Part shown: piece after piece, positions 60,080 to 64,000 of the stretch | Layout of the letters: every line of letters begins with the position of its first letter | How positions within the stretch are numbered: the stretch's first letter is position 1 | Assembly (NCBI GenBank): GCA_021234155.1 | Contig: JAJEKV010000052.1 | Location: forward strand, 8,579,358-8,643,357 | Direction: 5' to 3' | From: Isoetes taiwanensis | Lineage: Eukaryota; Streptophyta; Lycopodiopsida; Isoetales; Isoetaceae | Length of the DNA: 64,000 bases | Position numbers and translations under genes: made by a program | Notes under the pieces: model-generated | The model's database searches: none | What the model was told of the DNA's origin: nothing | The model's input: only the letters and a program-made list of their open reading frames with translations

Positions 60080-60279
60080 CAGTGCTCAAATTTGAAGGCT
60101 ACCCCTAATTTTCTTGTGACAGGCAAAAAAAAATTACGCCTTTCGCATGACAGAAAATCTTTCAATTTTAACCTTTCAAATGCAAGACAGAAATTCCAAA
60201 AGACAGAAACTATTTTTTATGTAAGAACAAAAAGCAACAAGTTATAAAGTTTATTATAAGCTCGTAATAATATAACCAA
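60080..60279 (+). mobile_element. hAT end, same family as 11503-12581
   Basis: CAGTGCTCAAATTTGAAGGC at 60080 matches the arm A hAT terminus, and the following 150 bp also align (TTTCGCATGACAG, CCTTTCAAATGCA, GACAGAAACTA). It interrupts the LINE. It is in turn interrupted at 60280, so its other end should lie beyond the window. Confidence 0.8.
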
Positions 60280-60299
60280 CACTACTACAGAACGGGCTA

Positions 60300-60570
60300 T
60301 TAGCGACGTCTTTAGCGACGTCACATTGACGTATTAGAGACGTCAGACGTCGCATGAGGACATCTTGCAAATGTTGCACGGACGTTGCAAATGACGTCGC
60401 CTAGGATTCGTCGCCGGGCGACGTCACGTCGCAGGTGAAACGTCATGTTTGCGACGTCCGTGATGTCGATGTGATGTTGTTAATACGTCGCTAGGACGTT
60501 CTAATCTCGTTCTTTTTACGTTACCCATGAAACGTTGTTTTCGACGTGCGTGCAACATATTTGCAACGTC
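60300..60570. repeat. CACTA subterminal GACGTC repeats
   Basis: Many ACGTC/GACGT words in both orientations, often as GCGACGTC (for example 60302-60320, 60420-60460), as in transposase-binding subterminal regions of CACTA elements. Confidence 0.75.
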
Positions 60571-61099
60571 CCACTATAACCCCTATAAAAAACATCTGTA
60601 ATTTCGCTCAAAAGAATTTCTGCTATTCCTAAATTGTAATTGAATATCTTGATTGCCTTTTGGGAATCGAACCCAAATGAAGTCCACTAGGCATTACATA
60701 AATGCTTAAACTGAAACATCCACCAAGCTTGTATCATAACACCTGGACAATAACAAATGTCAGTTCCTATTTTCAAATGAGTACACATTTAATAAATGTG
60801 AGTCACCCTTTAGCTAACAAAGACCCTATAATAAATGTGAAGTTTGAATCAGAACTTGTATGAGACATAAAATGAGGACATTACCTACGATTAAAAACCT
60901 TGCAGCATTTAAAAAGCATTTTGCAACAATTAATTTCAATTTGTAGAGCTGAAAAACAAAACAACAAGAATACAAGCAGAATTCTTTTGTATAGTAGCCA
61001 ACATGCAGCTGCTTTTGCAACACAAATTGCAGCCATTTTCAGGGAAAAAAAATTGTGCAAACTTACCTAACATCTTTTCTTAATACCAATTAGTATCCG
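60571..61099. other. CACTA internal sequence without recognised gene
   Basis: AT-rich sequence with a short minus-strand open frame at 61023-60826 that I cannot assign. Confidence 0.35.
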
Positions 61100-61209
61100 A
61101 GGAGCAGAGAGTAAGTAACGGTTTCTCCAGCATATTCACATACAAATGCACTAAGTGGCAAGTCTTTTAGAGCACAAAGATCCCATCCTATTCCTTCGTG
61201 ACAATACAT
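61100..61209 (-). pseudogene. SET-domain methyltransferase exon fragment (SUVR-like)
   Basis: After an acceptor (TTGCAG, 61215-61210) the minus-strand frame reads MYCHEGIGWDLCALKDLP, then LSAFVCEYAGETVTYS, then stops. This resembles the first part of plant SET domains (G-W-G-L-R-x-L-x-D-L-P...F-V-C-E-Y-x-G-E-I). The glycine of GWGL is Asp and the usual Arg is Cys. Both changes are single C-to-T/G-to-A transitions, as expected from methylated-DNA decay. No pre-SET or post-SET exon was found. It lies about 0.6 kb downstream of the kinase exons on the same strand. Confidence 0.65.
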
Positions 61210-61823
61210 CTGCAATGCAAGGAACTGATTTTAGATTAAACGTAAAGAACTAAATAAACTTCCAGTAAGCACAAATGAAGCTATGCATGATATAATGTTA
61301 ACTTGATTACTACAGTAAACTCATAACCTGTCATGTGTATTCAAAAATGTAATAACAAAGACATTCTAACCTAATTTATGTAGGCTTCCAACTTTCTTAT
61401 GTTGCCATTGGAATCTGTATGCCTTCAGCCAGAGTATTATCCAGATAGCCTCCTTGAAATAAAAGATTGAAAAGGGCCCTTTTCTCAAATCTTTTGCACT
61501 GCTTTTCTTTCCCAGCATGCTAAGGTAAGTAACCCTTTCCATATTTGCAAACCTACATATGTGAATCCATCATGCTGCACACTTCTCCTCATCCAGCCCT
61601 ATAGAAGGAGCCGCTTTGCCATCTCCTTTGTAATCTGAACAAAGAATCGTAACAAGTAAGAGGAAGTTCCATAGAGCAAGAACGGAATAAATAACCTGAA
61701 TGGACATCATAATGTCTTACAGGAGATGTGCATCTGCTTTGATTCTAATGCCTATTAATATGAACAATGATTGTCATGAAAGAATACTATGGGAGAGAAT
61801 GTGAATGTGGCAGAACAACTTAC

Positions 61824-63488
61824 CCAGAATATACATTCTAAAGACCACCTGCAGTAAAAATTTCAGTTAACTAACGGTTCAACTGAAAATGGTAGACAAA
61901 ATTCACAAGATCAAAAGGCTGACTAAAAGAAAAAATGATCAACTAACAATGAGGTACTACATCTGCCCTTGTGAGATGGTCAATAAGTGCCAAAGCTATT
62001 GCAAGATGATGCCAATCATGCATTTGGTTCATAAAATCAGTTTGTTCAACATTCATTGCACTATCAGCATCATAAAGGGCAACATTGGGTGCAATTTTGA
62101 GGTAGCTGACACACCATGCTAAATTTTATTTTGCCAAATTGGGATGACATAACGTCCAACGTTTTAGATCTGAGTGATCTACCACATGTCAGTTAACACT
62201 CTGTATGAAAGTACATATCCATAACTCTATTCATGCTTTCATCCATAGAATTATATTAAATACTGCATTGGAAGGTTTGTATTCTTATTTGTGGACTTTA
62301 TCCATGTCTATAAATACTAGGACACCTAAAACAATGATACTAAATATGTAAATAGAGAGATTACTGAGCTTTAGCTGATAGCTATATTATTAAATCCACA
62401 AAATGGTAAGGTAATAGCTTACATGTCAATGGCCGAAGTATACTGACCACGCGACATTATCACCTCTGGCGCACGATAACTTGGCGTCACCACCTATAAA
62501 ACCCCAAAATAAGTTCACTTATAATTATGTTTGCCAATTAAAGATAATTTTAAGTAATGCACAGTTAACTTCAAGCTGAAAACTTACAGTCTTTGTGTAC
62601 TGCCTCTTCAATGACTTCTTTCCCTTAACTACTTGCCGTTGACCAAAGGGCCCATTTTGAGTTTCCAAGGTTGCGGAAGACTGCAAAACCCAGAATTTAA
62701 GGACAATGAACAAAGAGACTCCTTGAATTAGTAAGCATGTGCTGCTTGAGCCATAAGTATTACCCTATCTGGATCAACTAATCTGCTATACAGAGAGAAT
62801 AATCACCTCCTCAGCTGAGCGTGAGAGCCCAAAATCACAAATCTTAACGCACATTTTAGAGGATAATAGAACATTTTCGGATTTGATGTCTCTGCAATAT
62901 GATGTGGAGAATAAGCTAAATTAATAAAAGAAAGGAAGATATCTCTCAACTAGTTGTATCATTTTGTAATTAGGAACATTCCTAAAAGTACATAATTACT
63001 TGAGATTTAGTCTGTGCTTGTGCAAAACTAACCCAACAGATATGGATACATAATGTATCAATAGGTACTTGTGCAATTCAGGGCAAAAAATACTTTTAAT
63101 TTAAAGACATAAGCTTATAACCATCAAATCATAAATACTTGAGAGGTTAGAGGTTCAAGTATCTATGTTAACTGTTATGATCAATGGAAGGATGCAAAAG
63201 CGAGCAACTAATTAAGAAAGTATCTATGCTCATACTTGTGCCATACGCGGCACTTGTGCATATAGTTCACTCCAACAAGCAGTTGAAAGATGAGCAGTTT
63301 TACATCCTCTGCTGACAATGGATTTCTTATATGGTACATATCTCCACTACACAGAATACATTAATGAGATTTATGAAACGAGATTCGTACTATTATTGAA
63401 AAACCAGACCTATCTGCAAACTCTGTTGCTATGTACAAGTCGACGCCCCCATTCACTTCAATTGATGGATTTATGAAGACATCAGTCA
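61824..63488 (-). pseudogene. MAP-kinase-like protein kinase, six exons (partial)
   Basis: Exons 63488-63410, 63346-63236, 62891-62807, 62680-62588, 62493-62423 and 61848-61824 join in frame through GT-AG introns. They encode TDVFINPSIEVNGGVDLYIA, TEFADSGDMYHIRNPLSAED, GVNYMHKCRVWHKDIKSENV, MCVKICDFGLSRSAEE, VVTPSYRAPEVIMSRGQ, YTSAIDM and WSLECIFW. This spans kinase subdomains IV to IX; DFG and APE are intact. The catalytic loop is HKD instead of HRD. The MAPK VVTRWYRAPE is VVTPSYRAPE, and the conserved WSxG glycine is Glu. The glycine-rich loop, lysine and C-lobe end are not seen; any N-terminal exons may lie beyond 64000. It could be a divergent live kinase, but capture inside a CACTA and the substitutions favour a decaying fragment. 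Confidence 0.75.
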
Positions 63489-64000
63489 CTGTTGCAAGAA
63501 AATAAGTCGAAGTTTTACTCCAGGGAAGGTGAAACGTTGTAAAAGTAGAGCGCGAAGAAATTACGAGATATGATAAAAGGATGGGATAGGCGCCGCATGA
63601 TACATTCCTCCCTTTGTTCGTCAGCATGCCAATTTTGGGCTGAATAGGAAATCGGCCACTCTATTTGTTGTTGATGCTAACGGCATCTTGGTCACCTTGA
63701 TCTGTAAACAAAATAAGTGCTACAAAAACCTAAGTGCCATAAAAAACACCTATGAAATCTGGGTCACGCTTTGCTAAGCACTAAGAAATCGTGGAGCGCC
63801 AAGAAAAACCTCGAAATAGCCATTGCAAGACCCGATTTGCGGCCCGACTAGGTTCCGATTTTTTGAGTAGGAGAAGCGGCATGAGTAAGTGAAGCTGACC
63901 TGAGTGAGCGGATTACGGGCACGTAATACCTAATCGGATTTGCCTGCAGGCTAAGCGGGGAAAGTAGTAGAACCAATAGGATGACACTGCCAGGATCACC
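63489..64000. other. No gene assigned
   Basis: Sequence left of the first recognised kinase exon in transcription order. A minus-strand acceptor-like TTTGTTTACAG near 63700 is followed by an open stretch (IKVTKMPLASTTNRVADF) that I cannot assign. It could be an upstream exon. Confidence 0.35.

Larger units (their letters stand above)
60280..64000 (+). mobile_element. CACTA (En/Spm) transposon, left end and partial body, probable Pack-CACTA
   Basis: The sequence begins CACTACTACAGAACGGGCT at 60280, the CACTA terminal signature, and runs into GCGACGTC-rich subterminal repeats (60300-60570). The 3 bp before it are CAA, the expected duplication size, but no right end is found before 64000. Inside are minus-strand exons of a MAP-kinase-like gene (61824-63488) and an exon resembling a SET domain (about 61100-61209). 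No CACTA transposase was recognised. A gene-capturing (Pack) element is the simplest reading, if the right end lies beyond the exons. Confidence 0.7.

Overview
The window reads as nuclear DNA of a land plant with a repeat-rich genome. It holds a spliced plant SLAC1-family anion channel gene of the SLAH2/SLAH3 type, plant-style GT-AG introns, and nested plant retrotransposons and DNA transposons (L1-type LINE, a second LINE clade, Ty3/Gypsy, hAT, CACTA). I lean towards a non-seed vascular plant such as a fern or lycophyte, but that is an inference from the transposon mix. No CRISPR array, rRNA or tRNA gene was found.

Main architecture: an 11-13 kb segment is present twice in inverted orientation. 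Arm A (about 4.31-15.66 kb) carries an intact four-exon SLAH gene on the minus strand (13146-15397, 616 codons). Arm B (about 35.45-48.78 kb) carries a damaged copy on the plus strand (35658-37902). The arms differ by datable events. A hAT element (11503-12581, 8-bp target duplication) is in arm A only, and its empty site is at 38546-38553. A 7.8-kb L1-type LINE (40150-47988, 15-bp target duplication) is in arm B only. A 4.65-kb block between two A-tracts (6240-10885) and a 158-bp templated insertion (11272-11429) are in arm A only. Both arms share an older L1-type relic (3466-6239).

The spacer between the arms is dominated by a minus-strand Ty3/Gypsy element (20023-33408). It has 1.69-kb LTRs, an initiator-Met-like primer site, a polypurine tract, and gag, protease, RT, RNase H and integrase relics. 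Two extra leader modules, each with its own TATA-like box and a duplicated upstream motif, lie between the primer site and gag. A related older LTR lies at 18.05-19.17 kb.

Right of arm B are a Gypsy integrase tail with tandem repeats (49.7-50.1 kb), a 314-bp tandem duplication (51.06-51.69 kb) and a relic DDE transposase with DG/HGKG-type motifs on the minus strand (53.2-54.5 kb). A short locus at 57.18-57.40 kb joins the inner flanks of both SLAH arms. Next comes a nested stack: LINE (57.66-60.08 kb) cut by a hAT end (60080), itself cut by a CACTA end (60280). The CACTA body, which runs off the window, contains exons of a MAP-kinase-like gene and an exon resembling a SET domain, so it is probably a gene-capturing Pack-CACTA.

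One caution applies throughout. CAG/CTG trinucleotides are strongly depleted and replaced by odd indels in the Gypsy element and in part of arm B. This looks like base-calling error at CHG-methylated cytosines, so some frameshifts may not be real.
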